From Chryseobacterium sp. G0162 (GTDB lineage: Bacteria > Bacteroidota > Bacteroidia > Flavobacteriales > Weeksellaceae): DNA of 64,000 nucleotides. Position 1 is the first letter of the stretch. The number at the start of each line of letters is the position of its first letter. Made by a program: the position numbers and the translations under genes. The notes under the pieces are model-generated. The model searched no databases. It saw nothing but the letters and a program-made list of their open reading frames with translations, and had not been told where the DNA came from. The stretch is taken from assembly GCF_003815715.1 (NCBI RefSeq), contig NZ_CP033922.1:2572001-2636000 (forward strand). Direction: 5' to 3'. Positions 17,934-24,817 of this stretch are shown here, in pieces.

Positions 17934-18695
17934 ATGATATTTAGTACAAAAAAAGAAAAGAAATATTCCTATGTAGAGGCTGGGGAAGGACATCCATTAG
18001 TGCTGCTGCACGGGTTAATGGGTGGTTTGAGTAATTTCGATAAAATGGTAGATTTTTTTTCGGACAGAGGATTCAAGGTATATGTTCCTCAGTTGCCCAT
18101 CTATGATTTGCCAGTACTCAATACGAATCTTACCACTATCGCGAAATATATCATCAAGTTTATAGAAAGTCATATTTCAGGACCTGTTACCATTGTTGGA
18201 AACTCAATGGGAGGACATGTTGGGCTTATTTTGACTTTGGCAAGACCTGATCTGGTAAAAAATTTAGTTCTTACCGGGAGCTCAGGATTGTATGAAAGAA
18301 CTTTTGGTGACAGTTTTCCAAGAAAGAATGACAGATCTTATATCAGAAAGAAAACAGAAGAGGTTTTTTATGACCCGAAAGTTGCTACTGAAGATCTTGT
18401 AGATGAAGTTTTTGCAGTGGTGAATGACAGAATGAAGGGAATAAAAACAGTAATGTTGGCCAGAAGTGCCATCAAACACAATATGCTGAATGACCTTCCT
18501 AAGATTACAACACCTACGTGTCTGATCTGGGGGAGACAGGACAATGTAACTCCTCCGGAAGTGGCTGAGGATATGCATAAGTTTATTCCTAATTCGGACC
18601 TGTTTTGGATAGATCATTGCGGTCATGCTGCCATGATGGAAAAGCCAGAAGAGTTCAATGAAATCCTATACAACTGGGTAAAAGATAAAGTTTAA
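17934..18695 (+). CDS. alpha/beta-hydrolase
   Basis: Alpha/beta-hydrolase-fold enzyme (253 aa) of unassigned substrate, without signal peptide. It has the oxyanion loop LLHGLMGG, the nucleophile elbow GNSMGGHVG with Ser in the middle, an acid in WGRQDNVTPPEVAE and the catalytic His in WIDHCGHAAMMEKPEEF. I start at Met 17934 (MIFSTKKEKKYSYVE). It is divergent from mraZ, shares a 270-bp intergenic region with it, and is followed by a hairpin terminator. The conserved position beside engB is familiar in Flavobacteriia, but the function is not known to me. Confidence 0.9.
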   Translation: MIFSTKKEKKYSYVEAGEGHPLVLLHGLMGGLSNFDKMVDFFSDRGFKVYVPQLPIYDLPVLNTNLTTIAKYIIKFIESHISGPVTIVGNSMGGHVGLILTLARPDLVKNLVLTGSSGLYERTFGDSFPRKNDRSYIRKKTEEVFYDPKVATEDLVDEVFAVVNDRMKGIKTVMLARSAIKHNMLNDLPKITTPTCLIWGRQDNVTPPEVAEDMHKFIPNSDLFWIDHCGHAAMMEKPEEFNEILYNWVKDKV

Positions 18696-18709
18696 AAACA
18701 TAATAAATG

Positions 18710-18734
18710 ACCATTAAGAGCTTTTCTTAATGGT
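18710..18734 (+). terminator. terminator after the hydrolase gene
   Basis: ACCATTAAGA and TCTTAATGGT form a perfect 10-bp stem with a GCTTT loop, followed by TTATTTTTC. The ACCATTAAG arm is also found in the 18-bp inverted repeat at 47298-47388. Confidence 0.75.
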
Positions 18735-18759
18735 TTATTTTTCTAAAATATATTTCAAA

Positions 18760-19386
18760 ATGGTTATTAAGACAGCAACATTTGTAAAAAGTAGTGGAAA
18801 ATGGCAGGATTGTCCTGAACCAAATCTTCCTGAATATGCTTTTATTGGAAGGTCCAATGTAGGAAAGTCTTCATTGATCAACGCTATGATGAATCATAAA
18901 GATTTAGCTAAAACATCACAGACTCCAGGAAAAACCCAGCTGATTAATCATTTTCTAGTTAATGAAAACTGGTATCTTACAGATTTACCGGGATATGGAT
19001 ATGCAAAGGTTTCAAAGGCTCTTCGAAAGGATTTTGAGAAGCTGATTACCAATTATATTCTGAACAGAAGAAATCTTGTAAACCTTTTTGTATTGGTAGA
19101 TTCAAGACACGCTCCTCAGAAGATTGACCTGGAATTTATCCAATGGTGTGGAGAAAGTGGGGTGCCATTTTCAATCGTTTTTACCAAGTCGGATAAGTTA
19201 AAACCAAGCGAGGTTATTAAAAACTTTGAAAATTATAAATCGGAATTGCATAAAACATGGGAGGATCTTCCTGAATTATATATTACTTCAGCTGAAAAGA
19301 AAACAGGTGGTGATGAGATTCTGAAGTTCATAGACACCACGAATGACTTTTTAACTCAAAATAGTGTAAGCTTCGATGAGCAATAA
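18760..19386 (+). CDS. engB: ribosome biogenesis GTP-binding protein EngB/YsxC
   Basis: Small TRAFAC-class GTPase (208 aa) needed for assembly of the large ribosomal subunit. All five G motifs are readable: GRSNVGKSSL (G1), the TPGKTQ switch (G2), DLPGYGYAK (G3), TKSDK (G4) and TSAEKK (G5). The reading frame extends back to an ATG at 18730, but that lies inside the preceding terminator hairpin, so Met 18760 (MVIKTATFVKSSGKW) is the start. Its end overlaps the next gene by 11 bp. Confidence 0.97.
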   Translation: MVIKTATFVKSSGKWQDCPEPNLPEYAFIGRSNVGKSSLINAMMNHKDLAKTSQTPGKTQLINHFLVNENWYLTDLPGYGYAKVSKALRKDFEKLITNYILNRRNLVNLFVLVDSRHAPQKIDLEFIQWCGESGVPFSIVFTKSDKLKPSEVIKNFENYKSELHKTWEDLPELYITSAEKKTGGDEILKFIDTTNDFLTQNSVSFDEQ

Positions 19387-19828
19387 TACTCTCTGGAAAA
19401 TAAAAACCTTTGATGAGTTTACAGTTCCTGAATTGTATGCCATATTGAAAGCTCGTATAGACGTTTTTGTTATTGAGCAAAACTGTCCTTATCCTGATTT
19501 GGACAATTATGATCAGAAAGCGGTTCATATCTGGGCGGAGGAAAACGGGGATGTATTGGCGTACTGCCGTATTTTCGATAAAGGAATAAAATATGATGAA
19601 ACTTCTATTGGAAGGGTTCTTACAACGGAGAAAGGCAGAGGAAAAAGTTTAGGAAAGCTATTGATTAAATATGCTGTTGATACGATAGAAAACCGTTTTC
19701 ATACTTCTGAAATCAGAATTTCAGCGCAGGATTATCTGTTGAGATTTTATGGTGATTTCGGATTTGAGGATACTGGAAAGAAGTATCTGGAGGATGATAT
19801 TCCGCATACGGAAATGATTAGAAAATAA
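19376..19828 (+). CDS. GNAT family N-acetyltransferase, ElaA-like
   Basis: 150-aa acetyltransferase of the ElaA type. It opens with the ElaA pattern TFDEFTVPELYAILKARIDVF and continues EQNCPYPDLDNYD. The acetyl-CoA loop is VLTTEKGRGKSLGKLL (Q/RxxGxG/A form), and FYGDFGFEDTGKKYLEDDIPHTEM closes the domain. The substrate of this family is not established. It overlaps engB by 11 bp and is probably co-transcribed with it. Confidence 0.9.
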   Translation: MSNNTLWKIKTFDEFTVPELYAILKARIDVFVIEQNCPYPDLDNYDQKAVHIWAEENGDVLAYCRIFDKGIKYDETSIGRVLTTEKGRGKSLGKLLIKYAVDTIENRFHTSEIRISAQDYLLRFYGDFGFEDTGKKYLEDDIPHTEMIRK

Positions 19829-19835
19829 AATAAAG

Positions 19836-19862
19836 AAAGGTATCTCAGATGAGATACCTTTT
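19836..19862. terminator. bidirectional terminator
   Basis: AAAGGTATCTC and GAGATACCTTT form a perfect 11-bp stem with an AGAT loop. There is a T-run on the plus side and A/T-rich flanks on the other. It separates the convergent ElaA-like gene and the small-protein operon. Confidence 0.8.
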
Positions 19863-19921
19863 TCAATGGTTATATGTTGAGTGTTTTTTTATTTAAAATT
19901 CATGGTTATTAGCTTCGTATT

Positions 19922-20266
19922 TTAATTGCATCCGGAACAATAAGATCTATCTACATATTGCTTACTGTTTCCTGAATAATAGTAGCAGCCTCCTCTTGAG
20001 CCAACGTACAATTGATTACCATTGTATGTGCATCCCCGGCTTCTGGAACTTGAAGAATAAGATCTTGGAGAAGAGTAGCTTGAATAGGAACTTGAAGGAG
20101 TATAGCGTGATCTAGACGATTTACTCTTTCTGCTGGTTTTAGTTTTTCCTTTTCCTGGCTTTTTGAAAAATTCTTTAGTTGAAGTTGTACTAACTGTAGA
20201 TGCTGAAATATTGGCAGGGAATAATAATCCAAGTCCTAGAAGTCCTGTAAAAAGTAGTTTTTTCAT
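19922..20266 (-). CDS. small secreted Ser/Arg-rich protein with Cys-rich end
   Basis: 114 aa. It has a clear signal peptide (MKKLLFTGLLGLGLLFPANISA), then a basic stretch, then a Ser/Tyr/Arg-rich low-complexity middle. A compact C-terminal motif follows: GCTYNGNQLYVG, RGGCYYYSGN, YVDRSYCSGC. The GxRGGCYYY..YVDRSYC pattern reminds me of a short basic adaptor-like domain seen in other Bacteroidota secreted proteins, but I cannot name it with confidence. It is the third gene of an operon driven from the promoter at 20933-20976, 28 bp after the DUF6232 gene. Confidence 0.75.
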   Translation of the reverse strand: MKKLLFTGLLGLGLLFPANISASTVSTTSTKEFFKKPGKGKTKTSRKSKSSRSRYTPSSSYSSYSSPRSYSSSSRSRGCTYNGNQLYVGSRGGCYYYSGNSKQYVDRSYCSGCN

Positions 20267-20294
20267 AGTATTTGTTTTTTTTTAAATTAGTTTA

Positions 20295-20675
20295 TTATCC
20301 TCGATGAATGATAGCTTCATTTAAAGCATTTACAATTTTTTGAATATAATTTCTGTCTTTTGAAACGATGCTATTGGCTTCTCCTGCATTTGTGCTTATT
20401 CGAACAGCGTATTCATTTTTAATAGAGAAAATTAACCAAACCCCTAAACCTAAAAGTATTACTCCTACCCAAAAAATATTTTTAGACAAAAGAAATGCTA
20501 GTCCTACAAATAGCATTAGAATCGCTTTTGTCTTACTTTTAATAATTTCAAAAATATGAACAGAAGAAATATTTCGCATTGCATATGTTTTTGATTGGGT
20601 TACAAATCTTGATTGTGTAACAATTACAGAACTATCTTTGTAAAATGTTGTTTCGGTTGGGTTTGAGGTTTCCAT
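20295..20675 (-). CDS. DUF6232-like membrane protein
   Basis: 126-aa protein with the pattern FYKDSSVIVTQSRFVTQSKTYAMRN, then two close hydrophobic segments (about residues 50-63 and 67-84), then a hydrophilic end that reads VRISTNAGEANSIVSKD and ends in an amphipathic helix (IVNALNEAI). It resembles the family called DUF6232; function unknown. It is the second gene of the operon, 21 bp after the Cys/His-rich gene and 28 bp before the secreted Ser/Arg-rich gene. Confidence 0.75.
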   Translation of the reverse strand: METSNPTETTFYKDSSVIVTQSRFVTQSKTYAMRNISSVHIFEIIKSKTKAILMLFVGLAFLLSKNIFWVGVILLGLGVWLIFSIKNEYAVRISTNAGEANSIVSKDRNYIQKIVNALNEAIIHRG

Positions 20676-20696
20676 GGGGGTAATTTTTTTTTGGTG

Positions 20697-20903
20697 TTAT
20701 TTGGTATGACAGACCTGAGAGCAATAATAACAACCATTTGATTGAGGATAGTCTTTTTTTGCTTCTTTTACAGCTTCTTTGCATGAAGAAAATGTACCTA
20801 GGTATTTTCTATTATCAAGGGTTGGTAGTCTATAACAGTTTTCATCATGAACTTCATGATCACCGTTGCTTTGTGCATTCTTGTTTACATAATACTTTTT
20901 CAT
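20697..20903 (-). CDS. small Cys/His-rich protein of unknown function
   Basis: 68 aa from Met 20903 (MKKYYVNKNAQSNGDHEVH). There are five cysteines and several histidines, including HDENCYRLP and a final CYYCSQVCH, which suggests a structural metal site; this is inference. Similar small proteins are common in Bacteroidota without known function. An earlier in-frame ATG (20930) falls at the predicted transcription start, so Met 20903 is preferred. It is the first gene of a three-gene operon whose promoter carries the TACGG-N4-CCGTA operator. Confidence 0.8.
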   Translation of the reverse strand: MKKYYVNKNAQSNGDHEVHDENCYRLPTLDNRKYLGTFSSCKEAVKEAKKDYPQSNGCYYCSQVCHTK

Positions 20904-20932
20904 GTATTTTATTTTTAGTTGGTTTAACATTC

Positions 20933-20976
20933 CAAAAATATAACCCTTTAAAATCCCATCCTTACGGGAATCCGTA
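20933..20976 (-). promoter_or_regulatory. regulated promoter of the small-protein operon: palindrome plus -7 box
   Basis: On the minus strand TACGG-ATTC-CCGTA (20976-20963) is followed after exactly 22 nt by TATTTTTG (20940-20933), a TAnnTTTG -7 box. The palindrome centre would lie near -41.5, a classical activator position. No -33 element is evident. The first gene starts 30 nt downstream of the box. Confidence 0.75.
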
Positions 20977-20983
20977 AAAACAA

Positions 20984-21009
20984 AAATCTTCCGGTTTATC
21001 GGAAGGTTT
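20984..21009 (-). terminator. terminator after the response regulator gene
   Basis: CTTCCG and CGGAAG with flanking AA/TT and a T-G pair make the stem, with a GTTTAT loop. On the minus strand it is followed by TTTTTGTTTTT. Confidence 0.75.
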
Positions 21010-21019
21010 ACTTATTTAT

Positions 21020-21043
21020 ACTAATACTAATACTAATACTAAT
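21020..21043. repeat. ACTAAT x 4 tandem repeat
   Basis: Four perfect head-to-tail copies of ACTAAT between the response regulator stop codon and its terminator. It is probably a slippage-prone microsatellite with no coding consequence. Confidence 0.85.
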
Positions 21044-21049
21044 ACGAGG

Positions 21050-21715
21050 TTATATAATTCCCCAATCTTTACAATGAGCAATCAATTGCTCATTATTAGA
21101 TACATCTAGTGATTCTTTAAGATTGTTGAGAGATTTTTCAACACTGCTAAGACTGGATGGTTTGATATTATTTTCTTTCAAATAATCAGGGATATTTTTT
21201 TGAATCATACCTTTGGAAAGCAATGTGACTAGAATTTTATCAAACTTTGTGAAATCATAAGAATTTTTATTTTTTATTGATTCCTTAAGTTTTGCAGAAG
21301 TATATTTTTCATTATTATAGACTGCTTTTATTGCTTTTTTAAGCTCTTTAATATCATTTCTGCCTTTAGATACAAAACCATCTATTTTTTGTTCCTTAAA
21401 AAGAACATCTACAATTTCAGGTCTATTTTCTATTGAAAAGACAATTGTTTTAATTGTAGGCTGTTCAGACTTAACAGCAGCAATTAGCTCTCTTCCCGTA
21501 GTTAAATGCTGTTCTCTATAATCAGAATCAAATGATAAATCTGTAATAAGTAGATCATATGGGTTTTGATCTCTAAGCCCTTTTTTTATTTTCAACCAAG
21601 CATCATCACAGTAGTGGGCAGTTTCCATTGTAAGGATTTTTAACTCTTCAAGTATTTTTTGAACGGAAATATTGAAACTCTCAAAGTCTTCGGCTATTAG
21701 TACTTTTTTAAACAT
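21050..21715 (-). CDS. response regulator with LuxR/NarL-like output domain
   Basis: 221 aa. The receiver domain has acidic pocket E9-D10, phospho-acceptor D59 (LLITDLSF), S94 and K117. A linker leads to a C-terminal helix-turn-helix with the NarL/LuxR shape: LLSKGMIQKNIPDYLKEN, then SSVEKSLNNLKESLDVSNNEQLIAHCKDWGII. The DNA-contacting helix is divergent from the standard TVK pattern. It starts 4 nt after the kinase gene. An internal promoter in the kinase gene carries the same palindrome as two nearby promoters, so this protein is the best candidate to bind TACGG-N4-CCGTA and to activate its own synthesis; that part is inference. Confidence 0.9.
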   Translation of the reverse strand: MFKKVLIAEDFESFNISVQKILEELKILTMETAHYCDDAWLKIKKGLRDQNPYDLLITDLSFDSDYREQHLTTGRELIAAVKSEQPTIKTIVFSIENRPEIVDVLFKEQKIDGFVSKGRNDIKELKKAIKAVYNNEKYTSAKLKESIKNKNSYDFTKFDKILVTLLSKGMIQKNIPDYLKENNIKPSSLSSVEKSLNNLKESLDVSNNEQLIAHCKDWGII

Positions 21716-21719
21716 ATTT

Positions 21720-23372
21720 TTATTTTTTGGCTGGAAATGAAAGATTTATCTTTAATCCCTTTTCTGTTTTTGTTTCAAAATTAATTGTTCCGTGTATAGA
21801 ATTTATACGGGATTCCGTATTTTTCAAACCATTTTTAGGAGAATGTTCCTGAATTCCTACTCCGTTATCTGTATATGAAATATTGATAAGGTTATTTTCT
21901 CTTTCAAAATCAATAATAACACGATCGGCTTTACTGTGTTTTTTCATATTGGTCATTAATTCCTGAAGAATATAGAAAATCTCAATTTTGGTATTCCCTG
22001 ATACTCCATTCCAGAATCCTTCTTCATTTCCAATGATAGGAACTTTAATAGTGTCAGAGGAATAAGACTTGAGCATTTGAGAGAGCTGTTTTGAAAAATC
22101 CTTTTCCAAAATAATATCCTGGTCTTCATAAGAAATGTCCCGGGAGATATGGTAAATGTTTTCTAATTTGTCAAGTAGCTCGTTTTTGTCAATATTTACA
22201 GTGTTTTCAACTTCTGACATGACATGATACACCTTATTGGCAACTTTATCATGGACCTTTTTTGAGTATTTAATTTCTGTATTTTTTACTTCGATCTCTT
22301 TTTCTTGCTGAAGCTTTTTTTGTCTTTTCTTATATAAAACTATACTAATAATTAATAGTGCAATAAGTAATGCTGAAAGTAGATACTGCCATAATATTTG
22401 AATTTCTTTTTCTGCTTTCTGTAATTTTAACGATTGATTTTCTAAATTCTTTTTTTCGACATCATACCTTATGGTTGCAAATTGATTTTTTGCTTTGTTT
22501 CGTGAAATTTGGACACTGTCATTTAGTTTCTGAAAATCATCAAAATAGGCTAAATTATTGTTGGGTGTAAGACTGATTATTTTTTGTAATGCCTGAAGCT
22601 GATCTTCAATACTGTTATTTTTCTTTGCAGTATTGAGCATTTGTTCAGCAAAATAAAGAGCTTTCTTTTTATCTGAATGAAGATAAAAGATGGATAAAGT
22701 AGCATAACTGGAATTTTCTCCGATACTGTTGTTTGCTCTTTTTCTAATTTCAAGAGCTTTATAAAATTCTGAGAGAGGATTATAATTTTTATTATCGAAA
22801 TTCTTTGCTCTTGCTAAATTATTAATGACCATAGCATACTTCAAACTGTCTGTTGTGGGCAATGCAAGCTGTATGTTTTTGATGGCTGCTTTATAATCTT
22901 TTAAGGTTATTTGGGCTGTCCCAAGGTTATTTAAAATCATATACCTGTATTCCTTAGCAGATGTATATTGAAGAGCTTTTTGATAATATCTGATGCAATC
23001 CTCAAATTCATAAAGATAGGAAGAACAGATGGCCATGCTGTTATAATTTGAAGCAAACGTTTGACGGCTTATACTATCTTCTTTTTTTCCCAGATATCGA
23101 TCTGCTTCAAGTGAGGTTTCAATGCTTCCATAGTAATCTCCTTTACTTTCCTGAAGGATTGCCATGTTTACGAGTGCTTTGGCCGCCCCCACAGAGTCTT
23201 TTGTGGCCAGATAAGCATTCTTTGCCAAGTTGAAATAATAGAATGAAGAGCCCGTAGTGTCGGTTTTAGCTTTTTCATAATACGTCTTGGCTATTCCATT
23301 TTCTGTATCGGCCTGTTTGTCGCTACATGAGAATAGTAGAATAGCAAGAGATATGATAAAGAGTTTTTTCAT
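21720..23372 (-). CDS. TPR-containing sensor histidine kinase, lipoprotein-type signal
   Basis: 550 aa. The N-terminus MKKLFIISLAILLFSC has a lipobox-like end at C16. Residues 30-290 are TPR-like helical repeats, expected outside the inner membrane; 290-325 is a coiled coil; a membrane helix spans about 328-346. The DHp-like helix has the likely phospho-acceptor H374 (KKVHDKVANKVYHVM). The ATPase domain has N475 (ELMTNMKKH), D502-N-G-V-G and a final GLKINLSFP. This kinase type, common in Bacteroidota, pairs with LuxR-like regulators, and the regulator gene follows after 4 nt. The signal sensed is unknown. Codons 518-522 (NTESR) encode the operator palindrome on the same strand. Confidence 0.92.
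   Translation of the reverse strand: MKKLFIISLAILLFSCSDKQADTENGIAKTYYEKAKTDTTGSSFYYFNLAKNAYLATKDSVGAAKALVNMAILQESKGDYYGSIETSLEADRYLGKKEDSISRQTFASNYNSMAICSSYLYEFEDCIRYYQKALQYTSAKEYRYMILNNLGTAQITLKDYKAAIKNIQLALPTTDSLKYAMVINNLARAKNFDNKNYNPLSEFYKALEIRKRANNSIGENSSYATLSIFYLHSDKKKALYFAEQMLNTAKKNNSIEDQLQALQKIISLTPNNNLAYFDDFQKLNDSVQISRNKAKNQFATIRYDVEKKNLENQSLKLQKAEKEIQILWQYLLSALLIALLIISIVLYKKRQKKLQQEKEIEVKNTEIKYSKKVHDKVANKVYHVMSEVENTVNIDKNELLDKLENIYHISRDISYEDQDIILEKDFSKQLSQMLKSYSSDTIKVPIIGNEEGFWNGVSGNTKIEIFYILQELMTNMKKHSKADRVIIDFERENNLINISYTDNGVGIQEHSPKNGLKNTESRINSIHGTINFETKTEKGLKINLSFPAKK
21776..21819 (-). promoter_or_regulatory. internal promoter in the kinase gene, in front of the response regulator
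   Basis: On the minus strand TACGG-AATC-CCGTA (21819-21806) is followed after exactly 22 nt by TAATTTTG (21783-21776), a perfect TAnnTTTG -7 box. It lies inside the last 35 codons of the kinase gene, about 60 nt before the regulator start codon. The geometry is the same as at 20933-20976 and 23953-23996. Confidence 0.75.
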
Positions 23373-23402
23373 GGATTACTTTGTGGTATCCAAAATAAAA
23401 AA

Positions 23403-23430
23403 AAAGAACAGATTATACAATCTGTTCTTT
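23403..23430 (-). terminator. terminator between the small peptide gene and the kinase gene
   Basis: AAAGAACAGATT and AATCTGTTCTTT form a perfect 12-bp stem with an ATAC loop. On the minus strand a run of more than ten T follows, so the peptide gene at 23445 is at least partly separate from the kinase transcript. Confidence 0.85.
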
Positions 23431-23444
23431 CGTATTTATTAAGC

Positions 23445-23639
23445 CTACATGCCTGGAGGAGGAAGTTGGCCTGTATTGCCTCCTGTATTACCTCCGTTTC
23501 CGTGTCCATCACCCGTTTCAGTTTCAGGGTCTTCTTTGGCGCTTAGAGTTGTGATATTTGACTTTTGATTGTCATTATAGTGTGTTGTATTGACATTATT
23601 GGTAAATGCTAAAAGTAGCATCATAAAAAACTGGATCAT
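23445..23639 (-). CDS. small peptide with hydrophobic N-terminus and Gly/Pro-rich end (paralog 1)
   Basis: 64 aa. It opens MIQFFMMLLLAFTNN, a signal-like hydrophobic segment, then NTTH, a polar acidic middle, and a Gly-rich end reading GGNTGQLPPPGM. The gene at 24818-24988 has the same start (MIQF..ML), the same TTH and the same end (GGETGQTPPP), so the two are paralogs. The gene lies directly upstream of the sensor kinase, with its own terminator, and behind a 185-nt region rich in inverted repeats. The function is unknown. A secreted or membrane-attached peptide sensed by the TPR kinase is one possibility; no sequence evidence proves it. Confidence 0.65.
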   Translation of the reverse strand: MIQFFMMLLLAFTNNVNTTHYNDNQKSNITTLSAKEDPETETGDGHGNGGNTGGNTGQLPPPGM

Positions 23640-23678
23640 TCCTTAAAAATTTTTTCGTTTGAAATTGTTTTTCTTCCT

Positions 23679-23806
23679 CCCGAGACATTTTGTCTCAGGC
23701 AGTACACAGTTAAAATTTCGAAGCGCTTCTAAATTTTTTGGGAAGTGAACCTTCAAAAACGGAGGAGAAACATCTGCTTCCCAACCCGGAGTTTTCCCTC
23801 CGTTTT
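23679..23806 (-). other. structured leader-like region with interleaved inverted repeats
   Basis: This is the only gap longer than 300 bp (23640-24008). It contains a hairpin CCCGAGACA/TGTCTCAGG (23679-23699), whose one imperfect pair becomes a G-U wobble only on the minus strand. It also has palindrome GAAGCGCTTC (23720-23729) and two interleaved repeats: TTGGGAAG (23738-23745) with CTTCCCAA (23777-23784), and AAAACGGAGG (23756-23765) with CCTCCGTTTT (23797-23806). The A-B-A'-B' order allows a pseudoknot or two alternative hairpins. It would be the 5' leader of the peptide gene at 23445-23639. Confidence 0.5.
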
Positions 23807-23952
23807 ATCTGGTGATTTTTGAAATCAGTTTTGTAAATTTGTTTTTGTAATGTTTTGTTTTTCACTGATCTCTGATGCAAAGATGCTACGGAAAAGGGGG
23901 CAAGGGTTAGAAAGATTCTGGAAAATTTTTGGAAATTTTTTTTGGAGAGATG

Positions 23953-23996
23953 TACGGAAAACCGTAATGTTTTTGAAGTAGGACTTCATAATTTTC
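23953..23996 (+). promoter_or_regulatory. regulated promoter of the gene at 24009: palindrome plus -7 box
   Basis: TACGG-AAAA-CCGTA (23953-23966) is followed after exactly 22 nt by TAATTTTC (23989-23996), one mismatch from TAnnTTTG. A further half-site TACGG lies at 23887-23891. Transcription would start near 24001. Confidence 0.7.
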
Positions 23997-24008
23997 AACA
24001 CAATAACC

Positions 24009-24770
24009 ATGAGTATGTCAAAATTTTTATCCGAAAAGAAAAAGTTATTAGAAGATGTTTATAAAAAAGCTTCAAATGAGGCCACAGAGACATCATTTAA
24101 TGGAATTATTCAATATCTTGATCGAACTTTGAAAGACGAATTTGAACCGCTTAGTTATAAATCTTTTGAAAATTATTATAAAGCTATAGTAGAAAATGAT
24201 GAAGATTATAATATAAAAACATCGACTTTGGATAATTTAAGTAGGTATTTAGGATATGAAACGTTTAAAGATTATCGATCTGAATGGAGAACAATGGAAT
24301 ACACTATTCAGCAGGCTATATCTAAAATTGTAATAACAATCATTAATAAACCTATTCTTGCGATGCCAGAGGTTTTAAAGCAAAATGGATTAGGTATAGC
24401 TGGAGCTTTTCTTGTTATAAGTGTTTTAATTGGAAATCATTATCCATTTGGAAGAGAAAAAGGTCGCCCTCAAGGTATTCTTGATGATAAAAAGTGTATG
24501 TTTTGGGATGATAGTGAATATAAGCTGGGGGATTGTGAAGATAAAAACCCTCAACGAAGTCTTATTCCTAAAGATACCGTTCAGCTAAAGTATTTTAAAC
24601 GGATTACAAGAAAAGATACGCTTACTGTGGATAATGCCTTAGGTAGTACTTGGTACTCAAAGTTTAATGGGAATGTTGAGTTTTTTACTATGGATGGAGT
24701 AGATCCGGATACTGGACGTGAGCTGAGAGCTTCTACAGCATATATTATTGGGAAATATGCAGGGTATTAA
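24009..24770 (+). CDS. single-span membrane protein of unknown function with HTH-like N-terminal part
   Basis: 253 aa; the start could also be Met 24015. Residues 1-100 are helical and carry SYKSFENYYKAIVE and NIKTSTLDNLSRYLGYETFKDY, which looks like a small helix-turn-helix or adaptor region recurring in Bacteroidota proteins. A membrane segment follows at about 128-143 (LGIAGAFLVISVLIG), then a C-terminal domain of about 100 residues with several charged stretches and a WYSKFNGNVEFFTMDG segment. I do not recognise a defined family. The promoter carries the TACGG-N4-CCGTA operator, so it is a likely target of the adjacent response regulator. It ends at a bidirectional terminator facing the small peptide gene. 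Confidence 0.75.
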   Translation: MSMSKFLSEKKKLLEDVYKKASNEATETSFNGIIQYLDRTLKDEFEPLSYKSFENYYKAIVENDEDYNIKTSTLDNLSRYLGYETFKDYRSEWRTMEYTIQQAISKIVITIINKPILAMPEVLKQNGLGIAGAFLVISVLIGNHYPFGREKGRPQGILDDKKCMFWDDSEYKLGDCEDKNPQRSLIPKDTVQLKYFKRITRKDTLTVDNALGSTWYSKFNGNVEFFTMDGVDPDTGRELRASTAYIIGKYAGY

Positions 24771-24776
24771 ACAATA

Positions 24777-24807
24777 AAAAAGCGGAATAGAGAATATTCC
24801 GCTTTTA
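24777..24807. terminator. bidirectional terminator
   Basis: AAAAGCGGAATA and TATTCCGCTTTT pair over 12 bp with a GAGAA loop and are flanked by A-rich and T-rich sequence. It separates the convergent genes at 24009 and 24818. Confidence 0.8.
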
Positions 24808-24817
24808 TGTATAGTCT

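Noticed and set aside
21020..21043. ACTAAT tandem repeat considered as a phase-variation site
   Set aside because: It lies after the stop codon of the response regulator and before its terminator, so copy-number changes would not shift any reading frame or promoter spacing.
23825..24010. 61-aa reading frame on the minus strand
   Set aside because: It overlaps the regulated promoter at 23953-23996 and the start of the gene at 24009, has no recognisable features, and its composition follows the promoter sequence.
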